A DNA stretch of 64,000 nucleotides from Burkholderia pyrrocinia (GTDB taxonomy: Bacteria; Pseudomonadota; Gammaproteobacteria; Burkholderiales; Burkholderiaceae), in contig NZ_CP070977.1 of the NCBI RefSeq assembly GCF_018417535.1, positions 1,426,001 through 1,490,000 of the forward strand, read 5' to 3'. Positions 46,243-56,239 of this stretch are shown one piece after another. Each line of letters starts with the position of its first letter. The first letter of the stretch is position 1. The notes below the pieces were generated by a model that was not told the DNA's origin, did not search any database, and saw only the letters and a program-made list of their open reading frames with translations. A program made the position numbers and the translations under genes.

Positions 46243-46943
46243 TCCGGTTCTCCCTGGCCGACCCGTTCGAGCCGGTAGCCGTAGCCGTAGATCGGCGCGA
46301 GGCGATAGCCGTTTTCGGGCCGCAGGCCGAGCTTGGAGCGCAGCATCGAGATGTGCGTATCCATCGTGCGCGACGGGATGTCGGTCGCCTGCTTCCACAC
46401 GAGATCGAGAATGTGCGCACGCGACAGCGGCCGGTCGAGATGCTGGAACAGCAGCAGCGCGAGCTCGAATTCCTTCTGCGTCAGGCTCACGGGCTTGTCG
46501 CCGACGTAGGCCTGCTTCAGGTTCACGTCGAAACGGAACTGGTCGAATTCGCGAACGGTCGCCTCGGCGTTGACCGGATACGCGCGGCGCAGCAGCGAGC
46601 CGATGCGCGCGCGCAGGATCGGGCCCGACACCGGCTTGACCACGTAGTCGTCGGCGCCGGCGTTGAGGATCTGCGTGATCCCCGCCTCGTCGTCGCGGCT
46701 CGTCATGAAGATGATCGGCAGGCTGTGCTCGGTCTGGTTGGCGCGCACCCACTTGAGCACTTCCTCGCCGGACATGTCGGGCACGTTCCAGTCGAGCACC
46801 AGCAGATCGAACGTCTCGCGCTGCAGACGCTTCTTCAGGGCCTTGCCTTCCTTGAACGAATAGCACGTATGGCCAACGGCCGTCAGCGTTTGACTGACAA
46901 AATCCGTCTGGGCCGGATCGTCATCCAGTACAGCAATTCTCAT
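46239..46943 (-). CDS. OmpR-family response regulator
   Basis: The 234-aa product has a receiver domain (acidic pocket LDDDP, phospho-acceptor Asp51 in LLVLDWNVPD, Thr in FMTSRDD, Lys in YVVKPVSG) and a winged-helix output domain with the ALTQKEFEL-like SLTQKEFELALLLFQH and the recognition-helix region SRTMDTHISMLRSKLGL. It is first of the four-gene unit with LysM-FecR, CHASE2 kinase and DUF4136 genes, and is coupled to the next gene by GTGA. ATG 46943 starts MRIAVLDDD, the canonical receiver start. Confidence 0.95.
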   Translation of the reverse strand: MRIAVLDDDPAQTDFVSQTLTAVGHTCYSFKEGKALKKRLQRETFDLLVLDWNVPDMSGEEVLKWVRANQTEHSLPIIFMTSRDDEAGITQILNAGADDYVVKPVSGPILRARIGSLLRRAYPVNAEATVREFDQFRFDVNLKQAYVGDKPVSLTQKEFELALLLFQHLDRPLSRAHILDLVWKQATDIPSRTMDTHISMLRSKLGLRPENGYRLAPIYGYGYRLERVGQGEPE

Positions 46944-47211
46944 AGCACCCCGCAAATCGAAATCGATTCGTCCAGTTCAGCTCTCCACCGCCACCCCGCC
47001 GCGCAGCACGCGCGCGGCTTCCGGATACCGGCCGGCGAGCCGTCGTTCGCCGCTCGCGCCACCTGCGCAAACCGGCGACCCCGGCAAAATATCTCAAAAA
47101 CGGGGCGCGGACGAATCGGCGATTTCACCATAGTAGTATGAAATTCGCCAAGAAATTGCGCGGACTACCGTTCTTTCTTCGAATAATCCTTCCCGTCGCG
47201 CAATCCGACGC

Positions 47212-47634
47212 CTAATCGACGCCCGCGATGCCGGCCACCGGCTCGGCGAACTCGTCGGCCGGCAGGTGCCGCGACAGCGCCGGTTGCGCAAGCATCCGCT
47301 GCAACTGGCCGCGCACGCGCTCCCATGCGGCGGCCGCGTAGTCCGGCTGGCCCGCTGCCCATGCCTGCGCCAGATCGAACACACGCTCGATCGTCGCACC
47401 GCAATAGGTCGGGCCCGAGCCGTCATCCTGCGCGGCATCGCGCAGCCGTTCGTCGAGCCACTCGGCCAGCCACGGCATCTCGGCCGCGGCCGAATCCGCG
47501 TAGGCCTCCAGCGCGGCACGCGCGTGGCGATCCTGTTTCGGATCGAGCTCGATACGGCTCAATTCCGACCTGCGCTCGGACGCAATGCATTCCGCTCCGG
47601 ACGGACTTCGTAGGGTCCCTGGTCTGAAGGACAT
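47212..47634 (-). CDS. Hypothetical protein
   Basis: The 140-aa product is soluble and acidic-helical (ALEAYADSAAAEMPWLAEWL, then ERVFDLAQAWAAGQPDYAAA) without signal or membrane segment. It begins MSFRPGTLRSPSG from ATG 47634, two bases after GGAGAG-type ribosome sequence. I do not recognise the family. It stands alone between the response regulator unit and tusA. Confidence 0.65.
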   Translation of the reverse strand: MSFRPGTLRSPSGAECIASERRSELSRIELDPKQDRHARAALEAYADSAAAEMPWLAEWLDERLRDAAQDDGSGPTYCGATIERVFDLAQAWAAGQPDYAAAAWERVRGQLQRMLAQPALSRHLPADEFAEPVAGIAGVD

Positions 47635-47862
47635 GTCCTCTCCCCGTTGTACGACGGTAGCGCCAGGCATGGCCCCCGTGCCTGCCGTACGACGTACCGT
47701 GGCCGGCGCCTCCGCTGGGAGCGGACGACCGGCCGGGTCAGTATACGCAGCCGGTCACGAAGCGAGGTTTAAGAATTGTCAGAGGCTCGACCGGCCGGCG
47801 CCGGGCGTTGCCGGCCCGTGCACCGCGAGCGGACGCCGCGGCCGGGCGCGCGAGGCGGGCCG

Positions 47863-48090
47863 TCAGCGGCGGCGCATCAGGAACACGAAGGTCTTGTCCT
47901 GCGTCGTCGATTCGACGATCTCGTTGCCCGTCTGCTTCGCGAACGCGGCGAAATCGCGCTGCGAGCCCGGATCGGTCGCGAGCACCTTGAGGATCTGCCC
48001 GCTTTCCATATCGGCAAGCGCTTTCTTGGCACGCAGGATCGGCAACGGGCAATTGAGCCCGCGCGCGTCCACTTCCTTGTGAATCTGCAT
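47863..48090 (-). CDS. tusA: TusA-family sulfur carrier protein
   Basis: The 75-aa product has the TusA fold signature DARGLNCPLPILRAKKALAD with the sulfur-carrying Cys14 in the CPxP motif, followed by GQILKVLATDPGS and the FAKQTGNEIVES helix. It transfers persulfide sulfur, for example in tRNA thiolation. It is monocistronic here. Family membership is certain; the exact pathway among TusA, YeeD-like and related carriers is not. Confidence 0.92.
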   Translation of the reverse strand: MQIHKEVDARGLNCPLPILRAKKALADMESGQILKVLATDPGSQRDFAAFAKQTGNEIVESTTQDKTFVFLMRRR

Positions 48091-48204
48091 CGGCTGTCGA
48101 CCTTCGAATGTCGCGCCACATGCGGCGCGGGAGGAAGCCGCGATTTTACCGCAGCGCAGCGCCGCCCGCCCGGGCAGCCCACGGCCCGGCGCTGCGGACC
48201 GGTG

Positions 48205-49140
48205 TCACGCGCCTGAGAAGCCGCCCGCGAGCCGTTCGCGCAGGTGCCGCACGAGCGCGCGCACCGCGCTCGGCACGACCGGGCTGTACGGGCGGATCGC
48301 GAAGATGTGGTCGCCGAACGCGCCTGATGGCCGCCAGCCGTCGAGCAGCGCGACGAGCCGGCCGGCGTCGAGATCGCGCCGCGCGCTGAAATCCGGCAGC
48401 AGCGCGATGCCGAGCCCGCCGAGCGCGGCCTCGCGCATCGCCTCGCTGTTGTTCGCCGCGAAACTGCCGCGCACCGGCACGCTCACGCGCTGGCGCCGCC
48501 GGCCGTCCGGCTCGAAGCTCCACGCGGCCGGTTCGTTGTCGCGCAGGTAGCACAGGCAACTGTGGTCGACGAGTTCGCTCGGGTGCCGCGGCGCGCCGCG
48601 CGCGTCGAGATAGCCGCGGCTCGCGACGAGCAGCGAGCGCGTATCGCACAGCTTCCACGCGACGTGGGTCTGCGGCGCGGTGGTCGTATGGCGGATCGCG
48701 AGATCGAAGCCCTCCTGCGTCAGCGAATGCAGCCGGTCCGACAGGTCGAGCTCGATGTGCACGCCCGGATGCTGCCGCAGGAAATCGGGCAGGTGCGGCA
48801 CGACCTGCTGGCGCCCGAGCGCGACCGGCGCCGTCACGCGCAGCAGGCCGCGCGGCTCGCCGGCCAGGTCCTTCACGCGCGCGAAATGCTGCCCGATCGA
48901 CTCGAACGCGTCGCGCGTGCTGTCGACGAGCGTCTGGCCCGCATCGGTGAGCCGCACGCTGCGCGTCGTACGGCGCACGAGCGGCACGCCGGCCGCCTTT
49001 TCGAGATCGGCGATGCGCTGGCTCATCGCGGCCTTGCTGATGCCGAGCCGCTGCGCGGCGGCCGTGAAACTGCCGGCCGCGGCCAGTACCGTCAGCGAAT
49101 GGATATGCGGCCAGAGCGCCTGGACATTTTGCTGATTCAT
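48205..49140 (-). CDS. LysR regulator next to mmsA
   Basis: The 311-aa product has the LysR helix-turn-helix (residues 15-70; [34 protein letters not shown]) and an effector domain ([40 protein letters not shown]). It is divergent from the methylmalonate semialdehyde dehydrogenase gene with a perfect palindrome at its own start, so it probably regulates that gene and itself. Confidence 0.92.
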   Translation of the reverse strand: MNQQNVQALWPHIHSLTVLAAAGSFTAAAQRLGISKAAMSQRIADLEKAAGVPLVRRTTRSVRLTDAGQTLVDSTRDAFESIGQHFARVKDLAGEPRGLLRVTAPVALGRQQVVPHLPDFLRQHPGVHIELDLSDRLHSLTQEGFDLAIRHTTTAPQTHVAWKLCDTRSLLVASRGYLDARGAPRHPSELVDHSCLCYLRDNEPAAWSFEPDGRRRQRVSVPVRGSFAANNSEAMREAALGGLGIALLPDFSARRDLDAGRLVALLDGWRPSGAFGDHIFAIRPYSPVVPSAVRALVRHLRERLAGGFSGA

Positions 49141-49150
49141 CCATCGATTA

Positions 49151-49164
49151 TTCAGAATTCTGAA
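49151..49164. promoter_or_regulatory. LysR-type operator palindrome
   Basis: TTCAGAATTCTGAA is a perfect 14-bp palindrome containing a T-N11-A pair, ten bases upstream of the LysR start codon and 86 bases from mmsA. Position and symmetry match a LysR recognition site with autorepression. Confidence 0.6.
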
Positions 49165-49249
49165 CAGTGAATCAAGTTTCGCGGCCTTCTCCCGCCCTGC
49201 CGGTTTCCCTAGACTAGGTTCCGTTCCCCCTCATCCCCCAGGAGACACG

Positions 49250-50770
49250 ATGAATCCGGTTCCCGCGTACACGTCCGACGCCGACGTCGGCCACTATGTC
49301 GACGGCGCGCCCGTTGCAGGCCGCAGCGGCCGTTTCCAGGACGTCCTCAACCCGTCGCTCGGCCGCGCGGTGCGCCGCGTGGCGCTCGCCGACGACAGCG
49401 AAGTGCAGCAGGCCGTCGCCTCCGCCCACGCCGCGTTCCCGGCCTGGGCCGCGACGCCGCCGATCCGCCGCGCGCGCGTGCTGCACCGCTTCCTGCAACT
49501 GATGAACGAGCACCGCGACACGCTCGCGGCGATCATCACGGCCGAGCACGGCAAGGTGTTCTCCGACGCGCAGGGCGAAGTCGCGCGCGGCATCGACATC
49601 ATCGAATTCGCGTGCGGCGTGCCGCAGCTCCTGAAGGGCGACTTCACCGACCAGGTCAGCACCGGCATCGACAACTGGACGATGCGCCAGCCGCTCGGCG
49701 TCGTCGCGGGCATCACGCCGTTCAACTTCCCGTGCATGGTGCCGTGCTGGATGTTCCCGGTCGCGATCGCGACGGGCAACACGTTCGTGCTGAAGCCGAG
49801 CGAGCGCGATCCGTCGGCGGCGCTGTTCATCGCCGACCTGCTCACGCAGGCCGGGCTGCCGGCCGGCGTGTTCAACGTCGTGCAGGGCAACAAGGACGCG
49901 GTCGACGCGTTGCTCGACCACCCGGACGTGCAGGCTGTCAGCTTCGTCGGCTCGACGCCGATCGCGGCCTACGTGCAGCAGCGCGCGGTGCAGTCCGGCA
50001 AACGCGTGCAGGCGCTCGGCGGCGCGAAGAACCACCTCGTCGTGATGCCCGACGCGAACATCGAGCAGGCGGTCGACGCGCTGATCGGCGCCGCGTATGG
50101 CTCTGCCGGCGAGCGCTGCATGGCGATCAGCGTCGCGGTGCTGGTCGGCGACGTCGCGGACAAGATCGTGCCGGCGGTCGCCGAGCGCGCGCGCAAGCTG
50201 GTGATCGGCGACGGCATGTCGCCGGAAGTCGAGATGGGCCCGATCGTCACCGGCGAAGCGCTGAAGCGCATCGAAGGCTATATCGAGCAAGGCGTGAGCG
50301 AAGGCGCGCAACTGGTGGTCGACGGGCGCGGGCTGCGCGTGCCGGGCCGCGAGGCCGGCTTCTTCACCGGCGGCACGCTGTTCGATCACGTGACGCCCGA
50401 CATGCGGATCTACCGGGAAGAAATCTTCGGGCCTGTGCTCGGCTGCGTGCGCGTGAAGGATTTCGGCGAAGCGGTCGACCTGATCAACGCGCACGAGTTC
50501 GGCAACGGCGTGTCGTGCTTCACGAGCGACGGCGGCATCGCGCGCGAATTCGCACGGCGCATCCAGGTCGGGATGGTCGGCATCAACGTGCCGATTCCGG
50601 TGCCGATGGCATGGCACGGCTTCGGCGGCTGGAAGAAGAGCCTGTTCGGCGACATGCACGCGTACGGCGAGGAAGGCGTGCGCTTCTACACGCGCCAGAA
50701 GTCGGTGATGCAGCGCTGGTCGTCGAGCATCGGCAAGGGTGCCGAATTCGCGATGCCGACCGCGAAGTAA
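49250..50770 (+). CDS. mmsA: CoA-acylating (methyl)malonate-semialdehyde dehydrogenase
   Basis: The 506-aa aldehyde dehydrogenase oxidises malonate semialdehyde (inositol pathway, IolA role) or methylmalonate semialdehyde (valine pathway) to acetyl-CoA or propionyl-CoA. It has [20 protein letters not shown] near residue 145, [43 protein letters not shown] and the catalytic Cys290 in GERCMAISV, the MmsA/IolA-specific context rather than the usual FxNxGQxC. The adjacent inositol cluster favours an IolA role; the divergent LysR gene leaves valine catabolism possible. Confidence 0.93.
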   Translation: MNPVPAYTSDADVGHYVDGAPVAGRSGRFQDVLNPSLGRAVRRVALADDSEVQQAVASAHAAFPAWAATPPIRRARVLHRFLQLMNEHRDTLAAIITAEHGKVFSDAQGEVARGIDIIEFACGVPQLLKGDFTDQVSTGIDNWTMRQPLGVVAGITPFNFPCMVPCWMFPVAIATGNTFVLKPSERDPSAALFIADLLTQAGLPAGVFNVVQGNKDAVDALLDHPDVQAVSFVGSTPIAAYVQQRAVQSGKRVQALGGAKNHLVVMPDANIEQAVDALIGAAYGSAGERCMAISVAVLVGDVADKIVPAVAERARKLVIGDGMSPEVEMGPIVTGEALKRIEGYIEQGVSEGAQLVVDGRGLRVPGREAGFFTGGTLFDHVTPDMRIYREEIFGPVLGCVRVKDFGEAVDLINAHEFGNGVSCFTSDGGIAREFARRIQVGMVGINVPIPVPMAWHGFGGWKKSLFGDMHAYGEEGVRFYTRQKSVMQRWSSSIGKGAEFAMPTAK

Positions 50771-50819
50771 GCCGGCCGGTGCTCCGCCCGCCGGTCGGTC
50801 AGGCGGGCGGTGCGCCGGC
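50771..50819. terminator. Hairpin between convergent mmsA and rpiR-type gene
   Basis: CCGCCCGCC (50784-50792) pairs with GGCGGGCGG (50802-50810), flanked by GCCGGC arms on both sides. It fills the whole gap between two convergent genes. Confidence 0.6.
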
Positions 50820-50827
50820 AAAACGCG

Positions 50828-51712
50828 TCAGCCGGCTTTCGTGCCGTGCGCGCCGTCGGCGGTCGGCAGGTACGACAGCTCGAGCCGGTACGCGAGCGCG
50901 ACGAACAGGCTCTGCGCGAGGCCCATCGTGGCCGTCAGCGCGCGGAACCCGAACGTCTCGCTGTCCTGCACCATCAGCGTCACCTCGGCCTCCCGCGCGA
51001 GCGGGCTCATCCGGCTGTCGGTGATCGCGATCAGGCGCGCGCCGCGCTGCACGGCCTGCTGCGCGACCTGCACGGTCTCGTCCGCATACGGCATGAACGA
51101 GATGACGATCATCACGTCCCCCTTGCGCACCGACCGGATCTGCCCGAGATGCATGCTGCCGAGCGCGCTGAACAGCCCGATGCGCTTGTCGGTGTGCTGC
51201 AGCGCATAGTCGAGATACACGGCGATCGGAAACGCGCGCCGCGAGCCGGCGATCCAGATCGCCTGCGTGTCGGCGAGCAGGTCGACGGCCTGCGCGAGCG
51301 CCTGCGGGTCGAGCGTCTGCCGCAACTGCTGCATCCCGGCAATGCTGCCCTTGATGAATTCGTCGGCGATCTGCTCGGGCTGCAGGCTCGACGAACCCGA
51401 TTCGATCACGTCGCGCAGCCGCAGGTTGTACGCGCGCCCCGGCGCGATCTGCTGCGCGAGCCCTTCGCGGAACAGCCGCTGCATCTCGGAGAAGCCGGAG
51501 AAACCGAAATGCTTCGCGAAGCGCACGACGGCCGACGGCTGGACGCCGCACGCTTCCGCGAGCGACTGGATGCCTTCCAGGCCAAGCTGATCCCGATGCG
51601 TTTCCACGTGGCGCGCAATGACCTTCAGGCGATTGCTGAGGCCGTCGTACTCCTGCGTCAGATGCTGCAGGAACTGCTCGACGGTGGCGGGAGGATTCTC
51701 GGATGAACTCAT
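50828..51712 (-). CDS. RpiR-family regulator of inositol genes (IolR-like)
   Basis: The 294-aa product has an N-terminal RpiR helix-turn-helix (about 15-85; GLEGIQSLAEACGVQPSAVV, RFAKHFGFSGFSEMQRLF) and a C-terminal SIS sugar-phosphate-binding domain (about 130-260; IWIAGSRRAFPIAVYLDYAL, VRKGDVMIVISFMPYADETV). In alphaproteobacteria and Burkholderia relatives, inositol operons are repressed by RpiR-type IolR. It is the last gene of the leftward inositol unit, separated by 291 bp from the next. ATG 51712 gives the normal N-terminus. Confidence 0.9.
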   Translation of the reverse strand: MSSSENPPATVEQFLQHLTQEYDGLSNRLKVIARHVETHRDQLGLEGIQSLAEACGVQPSAVVRFAKHFGFSGFSEMQRLFREGLAQQIAPGRAYNLRLRDVIESGSSSLQPEQIADEFIKGSIAGMQQLRQTLDPQALAQAVDLLADTQAIWIAGSRRAFPIAVYLDYALQHTDKRIGLFSALGSMHLGQIRSVRKGDVMIVISFMPYADETVQVAQQAVQRGARLIAITDSRMSPLAREAEVTLMVQDSETFGFRALTATMGLAQSLFVALAYRLELSYLPTADGAHGTKAG

Positions 51713-51886
51713 CGGATGGCGCGAAGTTGACGGCCCCGATGCGCGCGCGATGCTGACGGACGCGGCCCGGGGCTCACCTGGATACATGCGTGAAGGGCGA
51801 ATTTAATCACGTTTGCGGCACGGCCCGCGCCGCGCGTTCGCTCCCACGCGCTCGATCATCACTTGCACACGCTCCACGGCAAGACT

Positions 51887-51900
51887 GGAAACGATTGTCC
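51887..51900. promoter_or_regulatory. Weak IolR-like site upstream of the RpiR gene
   Basis: GGAA-ACGATT-GTCC matches GGAA-N6-TTCC with one mismatch, in the 291-bp gap upstream of the RpiR gene. It could serve autoregulation; a single near-match is expected now and then by chance. Confidence 0.3.
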
Positions 51901-52003
51901 AACGCTCGCGCGGCGTCGTAAAGATTAGGGCGTCTACCGAGTCTACCGAGGCCGACGGCCGGCGCAAAGCGGCGCGCAGCGCGCCGCAGCCGGCCTGCCC
52001 TGC

Positions 52004-53176
52004 TCAACGATAATCGACCCACACGCCGCCCGCATCGGCGGAACGCACGCAGTTCTCGACCCATCGGACGCCCTCGACGCCCGCATGGACGTCCGGAAAG
52101 CGGATCCCCTTCAACGCCGCGGTGTCGCCGCGATCGGCCGCATCCATCGCGAACGCGAAGCGCGCATAGAGATTGGACCAGGCCTCGAACAGCCCTTCCG
52201 GATGCCCGGCGCCGATGCGATCCTCGCGCAATGCGTTCGGATGCAGGTAGCCCATCCCGCGATCGAGCACCTGCGCAGGCTGCCCCTGCACTTCGTAGCG
52301 CAACTGGTTCGGATGCTCGTCCCACCATTCGACGCTCGCCTTCGAACCGATCACGCGCACCTTCTGGCTATGCATCGAGCCCGCGTTCACCGCGCTCGAC
52401 CACACGTAGCCGACCGCGCCCGTGTCGTATTCCATGATCGTGAACGCGTTGTCCTCGAGCGGCGCGCGGCTCTTCACGAAGCTCTGCCGCGAACACATCA
52501 GCCGCCGGATCTTCAGCTCGGGCGCCATCACCTCGGAGATGTACAGCGGATGCGTGCCGATGTCGCCGAGCACGTAACTCGGGCCCGCGAACTTCGGATC
52601 GACGCGCCAGCGCGCGGCCGCGCTCGCGGCCTCGACGCCTTCGCTGTGGAAACCGTGCGCGAACTGCATCTGCACGATGCGGATCTCGCCGAGATCGCCG
52701 CGCGCGATCATCTCGCGCGCCTGTTCGATCATCTGGTGACCCGAATAGCCGTACGCGACGCCGACGATCCGGTTCTTCTCGACCGACAGGCGCTGCAACG
52801 TCTCGGCTTCGTCGGTCGTGAAGCACAGCGGCTTCTCGCAGACCACGTGCAGCCCCGCGTTCAGCGCGGCGCGGCAGATCTCGAAGTGCGTGTTGTTCGG
52901 TGTCGCGATCGACACCGCGCGAATGCCGTCCGGGCGGCGTGCCTCGGCAGCGAACATCGTCGCGTAGTCGGGATAGCAGCGCTCGGCCGCGACGCCGAGC
53001 TTCACGCCGAACTGGCGGCCGCGTTCGGGATCGATGTCGAACGCGCCGGCGACCAGCTCGAAGCTGCCGTCGCGCAACGCAGCCGACCGGTGGCTGTAGC
53101 CGATCTGGCTGCCGAGCCCGCCGCCGACCATGCCCCAGCGAATCGAGTGTCCAAGCAGAATCTGTCCGTCAATCAT
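52004..53176 (-). CDS. Gfo/Idh/MocA oxidoreductase, inositol cluster
   Basis: The 390-aa NAD(P)-dependent dehydrogenase has the N-terminal Rossmann motif WGMVGGGLGSQIG (residues 14-26), the family EKP motif (HVVCEKPLCFTT, near 115) and GGDIGTHPLYIS-type GDIGTHP in the substrate domain. It is longer than and clearly different from the IolG-like enzyme two genes away. By context it may act on another inositol isomer such as scyllo-inositol; this is inference. It is 48 bp downstream of the TIM-barrel gene. Confidence 0.88.
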   Translation of the reverse strand: MIDGQILLGHSIRWGMVGGGLGSQIGYSHRSAALRDGSFELVAGAFDIDPERGRQFGVKLGVAAERCYPDYATMFAAEARRPDGIRAVSIATPNNTHFEICRAALNAGLHVVCEKPLCFTTDEAETLQRLSVEKNRIVGVAYGYSGHQMIEQAREMIARGDLGEIRIVQMQFAHGFHSEGVEAASAAARWRVDPKFAGPSYVLGDIGTHPLYISEVMAPELKIRRLMCSRQSFVKSRAPLEDNAFTIMEYDTGAVGYVWSSAVNAGSMHSQKVRVIGSKASVEWWDEHPNQLRYEVQGQPAQVLDRGMGYLHPNALREDRIGAGHPEGLFEAWSNLYARFAFAMDAADRGDTAALKGIRFPDVHAGVEGVRWVENCVRSADAGGVWVDYR

Positions 53177-53224
53177 GATGGTGGTGTTCCTGGTCCGTGT
53201 TCAGAGGTTCGGTGGTACGGGTGA

Positions 53225-54151
53225 TCAGGCGAAACCGGCCGACGCGAGAAACGCGCGGCTCGCGGCGACATCGTGCAGGCTCGTGCCGGCATTGCGCGGG
53301 TCGCGCTCCTGCTCGATCGTGATGTAGCCCGCGTAGCCGATGTCGTCGAGCGCGTGCCGGATCGACCGGTAGTCGAGCACGCCGGTGCCGATCGGGCACA
53401 TCACGCCGCGCGCGCATGCGGCAAAGAACGCGATGTGCTCGCCCATCACCGCGTCGTACACGGCCGCGTCGATATCCTTGAAATGCACGTAGTCGAGGCG
53501 CGCCGCATGGCGGCGCAGCCAGGTCTCCGGATCCATGCCCGAGTAATGCAGGTGGCCCGTATCGAGACAGAGGCCGACCGTGTCGGCCGGCAGGTCGGCG
53601 ACGATCCGGTCGATCTCGTCCGCGAACTCGATGTAGCCGCCCGCATGCGGATGAATCACCGCGCGCACGCCGAACGCGTCGCGCGCGATCGTCGCGATCT
53701 GCCGGATGTGCTCGACCATGCGCGCCCAGCGTTCGCCGGACAGCCGCGGCGCGCGATCGGCGTGGCCGGCCGCGTAATCGCGTTCTTCGTGCCCCCAGTC
53801 CATCACGACCAGGTACGGCGCCGCGTAGCGCTGGCCGTCCTGCGTCGGCAGCTTCGGCAGCCGCGTGATCAGCGCGCAGATCTCGCGCGTCTGGCGCAGC
53901 AGGTTCGGCAGGTTCTCCGGCGCCACGAGATCGTCGAAGATCGTGCCGGCGGTGATGCTCAGGCGCTGCCGATCGAGCTCCGCGCTCACCACGTCGAGTT
54001 CGAGCGGGATATAGCCGTACGGCCCGAGCTCGATGCCCGAGTAGCCGGCTTGCGCGGCCTCGGCGAGCACCTGCCGCCACGGCGGCAGGTGCGGGTTCTT
54101 CACGTCGTCGACACCCCAGCAGCACGGTGCGCAACCCATCTTCATCGTCAT
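53225..54151 (-). CDS. TIM-barrel sugar isomerase/epimerase-like protein (IolE/IolI-like)
   Basis: The 308-aa product is an AP endonuclease family 2-type TIM barrel: MGCAPCCWGVDDVKNPHLPP start, SGIELGPYGYIPLE, VIHPHAGGYIEF, LCLDTGHLHYSGMDPETWLR, YVHFKDIDAAVYD and GYITIEQERDP with metal ligands (His, Asp, Glu) in the expected strands. IolE dehydrates scyllo-inosose and IolI isomerises inososes with this fold; which reaction applies is not certain. ATG 54151 begins MTMKMGC. Confidence 0.87.
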   Translation of the reverse strand: MTMKMGCAPCCWGVDDVKNPHLPPWRQVLAEAAQAGYSGIELGPYGYIPLELDVVSAELDRQRLSITAGTIFDDLVAPENLPNLLRQTREICALITRLPKLPTQDGQRYAAPYLVVMDWGHEERDYAAGHADRAPRLSGERWARMVEHIRQIATIARDAFGVRAVIHPHAGGYIEFADEIDRIVADLPADTVGLCLDTGHLHYSGMDPETWLRRHAARLDYVHFKDIDAAVYDAVMGEHIAFFAACARGVMCPIGTGVLDYRSIRHALDDIGYAGYITIEQERDPRNAGTSLHDVAASRAFLASAGFA

Positions 54152-54210
54152 GTCGGTCAGTCCGGCAGGTAGGCGGCGCACGGCCGCATGCGTGGCGACG
54201 CGGCCACGGT

Positions 54211-55224
54211 TCAGCCGCGATAGAACGCGGGGCGCTCGGCCATCGCGATCGGCTCGACCGCACCGCTCTGTTGCGCACGCACGCACGCGTCGGCCGCGAC
54301 CGCCGCCGCGTAGCCGTCCCAGGCCGACGGGCCCGTCAACGCACCCTGCCGCACGCCGTCGACGAACGCCTGCAGCTCGACGTCGTACGACGCGATGAAG
54401 CGCTCCTTCCAGTCGGTCATGATCTCGACCGCATCGCGCGCCGCGCGCTTGACCGCGACGGCCGGCGGATCGGGCAGCTTCGCGATGCCCTGCTCGCCGA
54501 CCACCTCGCACTGGATGTCGTAGCCGTACTGACAATTGACGAAGATCTCGACGTCGATGCGCACGCCGCTCGCGGTTTCCAGCAGCACGATCTGCGGATC
54601 GGCGAGATGCACGGACGCATGGCGCGTCTTTTTCGGATAGACGACCTGCGCGCTCGCGTAATCCTCGCCGAGCAGCCAGCGCAGCACGTCGAGCTCGTGG
54701 ATCAGCGTGTCGGTGATCGCCATGTCGGTCGTGTAGCGCTCGCCGACCGACTGGTTGCGGTGCGCACAATGCAGCATCAGCGGCGCGCCGATGTCGCCGC
54801 TGTCGATCACGCGCTTCAGCGCGCGATAGCCTTCGTCGTACGGCCGCATGAAGCCGACCTGCACGAGCCGTTTGCCGTGCGCGACTTCCGCTTCGACGAT
54901 CCGCATGCAGCCTTCGGCCGTTACGGCGAGCGGCTTCTCGCAGAACACGGGCTTGCCGTGCGCGATCGCGTCGAGCACGAACGCTTCGTGGGTCGGCCCC
55001 CACGACGTGACGAGCACGGCCTGCACGTCGGCAGCCGCGACCACTTCATGGCCATCGCCGTAGATCTCGGCATCGAGCCCGAACTTCGACACCGCGTCGC
55101 GCGCCTGCTGCGGATCGATGTCGTTGACGGCCACCACGCGCGCGCCGGACAGCGTGCGGGTCAATCTGCGGATATGGTCCTGGCCGATCGCGCCGCAGCC
55201 GATCACGCCGATTTGCAAGGTCAT
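54211..55224 (-). CDS. iolG: Inositol 2-dehydrogenase
   Basis: The 337-aa Gfo/Idh enzyme oxidises myo-inositol to 2-keto-myo-inositol with NAD. It has the Rossmann motif [17 protein letters not shown] (residues 5-21), [20 protein letters not shown] with the catalytic Lys, [20 protein letters not shown] and [16 protein letters not shown] with the conserved Asp/His pair, closely matching IolG in sequence and length. It is in the leftward unit between two TIM-barrel genes. Confidence 0.94.
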   Translation of the reverse strand: MTLQIGVIGCGAIGQDHIRRLTRTLSGARVVAVNDIDPQQARDAVSKFGLDAEIYGDGHEVVAAADVQAVLVTSWGPTHEAFVLDAIAHGKPVFCEKPLAVTAEGCMRIVEAEVAHGKRLVQVGFMRPYDEGYRALKRVIDSGDIGAPLMLHCAHRNQSVGERYTTDMAITDTLIHELDVLRWLLGEDYASAQVVYPKKTRHASVHLADPQIVLLETASGVRIDVEIFVNCQYGYDIQCEVVGEQGIAKLPDPPAVAVKRAARDAVEIMTDWKERFIASYDVELQAFVDGVRQGALTGPSAWDGYAAAVAADACVRAQQSGAVEPIAMAERPAFYRG

Positions 55225-55284
55225 CTAGGGGTCTCCAGTCGTTTCATCAGCGGCGCGGCCCGTGCCGCGCCGGTCAGCAATCGG

Positions 55285-56196
55285 TCAGCGCGCCGTGCGA
55301 TCGAAATGACGATCGACGTAGTGCTGGATCGTGTCGCGCATGTAGCGCGACGACGCTTCCGCGCGGTCCTCCCACGCGAACACGCACGACGACATCACGC
55401 CGTCGAAGCCCGCGGCACCGAGCGCGCGAAAAAAAACGTCCCAGTCGATCTCGCCCTGCCCGATGTCGAGATGCTGGTGCACGCGGATCTGGTTCGAGCC
55501 CGGCGGGTTCACGATGTAGCGAAGCTGGCTGCTCTTGCGGTGGTCGAAGGTGTCGGCCACGCGCACGTGCGCGAGGATCGGCGCGGCCTGCGCGATCATC
55601 GCGGCCATGTCGTCGCCGTAGTAGAACGTATGCGGCGCGATATACGACAGCTTCAGCGACGGCGAGCCGAGGTTCGTCACGATGTCGATCGCCGGCTGCA
55701 GCTGCTCGATCCAGTCCTCCGGATGCGGCTCGACCGACAGCACGATGCGTTCGCGTTCGAGCATCGGCAGTAGCTCGTCCATCGACCGGTACCACGCGGC
55801 TTCGCACAGCTCGTTCGGGTTCGCGCCCGGCCGCTCGCCGACCGAGCGCTCCGGCGACGCGCCGCGCCCGAACTCGGACACCATCAGCGCGCACTCCATC
55901 TCGACCGCGACCTCGATCGCCTTCTTCCAGCAGCGCACGGCCCATAACCGCTCGTCCTCGAACGGGCTCGCCCAGCGGTACATCGGCTGCAGCGACGCGA
56001 GGCCGACGCCGCTCGCGCGCAGCGCGTGGCGGAACGCGGTCATGCGCTCGCGCGTCGCGCGCGGCATCACCCACCAGTCGAGGAAATCGCTGCGTGGCGA
56101 CAGCTCGATCTGGTCGTAGCCGAGCTCGGCCACCGCGTGCGGCAGGCGGTCGAGCGGCAGGTGGCGAATCATGTACGGGTCCAGCGCGATCTTCAT
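55285..56196 (-). CDS. TIM-barrel protein, IolH-like
   Basis: The 303-aa product starts MKIALDPYMIRHLPLDRLPH and has AELGYDQIELSPRSDFLDWW, VLSVEPHPEDWIEQ and HQHLDIGQGEIDWDVFFRAL, a sugar-phosphate isomerase/epimerase barrel resembling Bacillus IolH. IolH has no firmly assigned reaction. Metal-binding Glu and His positions are present. It sits between iolG and the ABC transporter permease. Confidence 0.85.
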   Translation of the reverse strand: MKIALDPYMIRHLPLDRLPHAVAELGYDQIELSPRSDFLDWWVMPRATRERMTAFRHALRASGVGLASLQPMYRWASPFEDERLWAVRCWKKAIEVAVEMECALMVSEFGRGASPERSVGERPGANPNELCEAAWYRSMDELLPMLERERIVLSVEPHPEDWIEQLQPAIDIVTNLGSPSLKLSYIAPHTFYYGDDMAAMIAQAAPILAHVRVADTFDHRKSSQLRYIVNPPGSNQIRVHQHLDIGQGEIDWDVFFRALGAAGFDGVMSSCVFAWEDRAEASSRYMRDTIQHYVDRHFDRTAR

Positions 56197-56239
56197 CAGG
56201 CATCCTTGGCGATATCGGATTCCGGTCGGACAGGCAGGG

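Noticed and set aside
47635..47862. Repeated GTACGAC-type sequences between the hypothetical gene and tusA as an operator or attachment site
   Set aside because: Arms pair only in part and no second copy or mobile gene is near.
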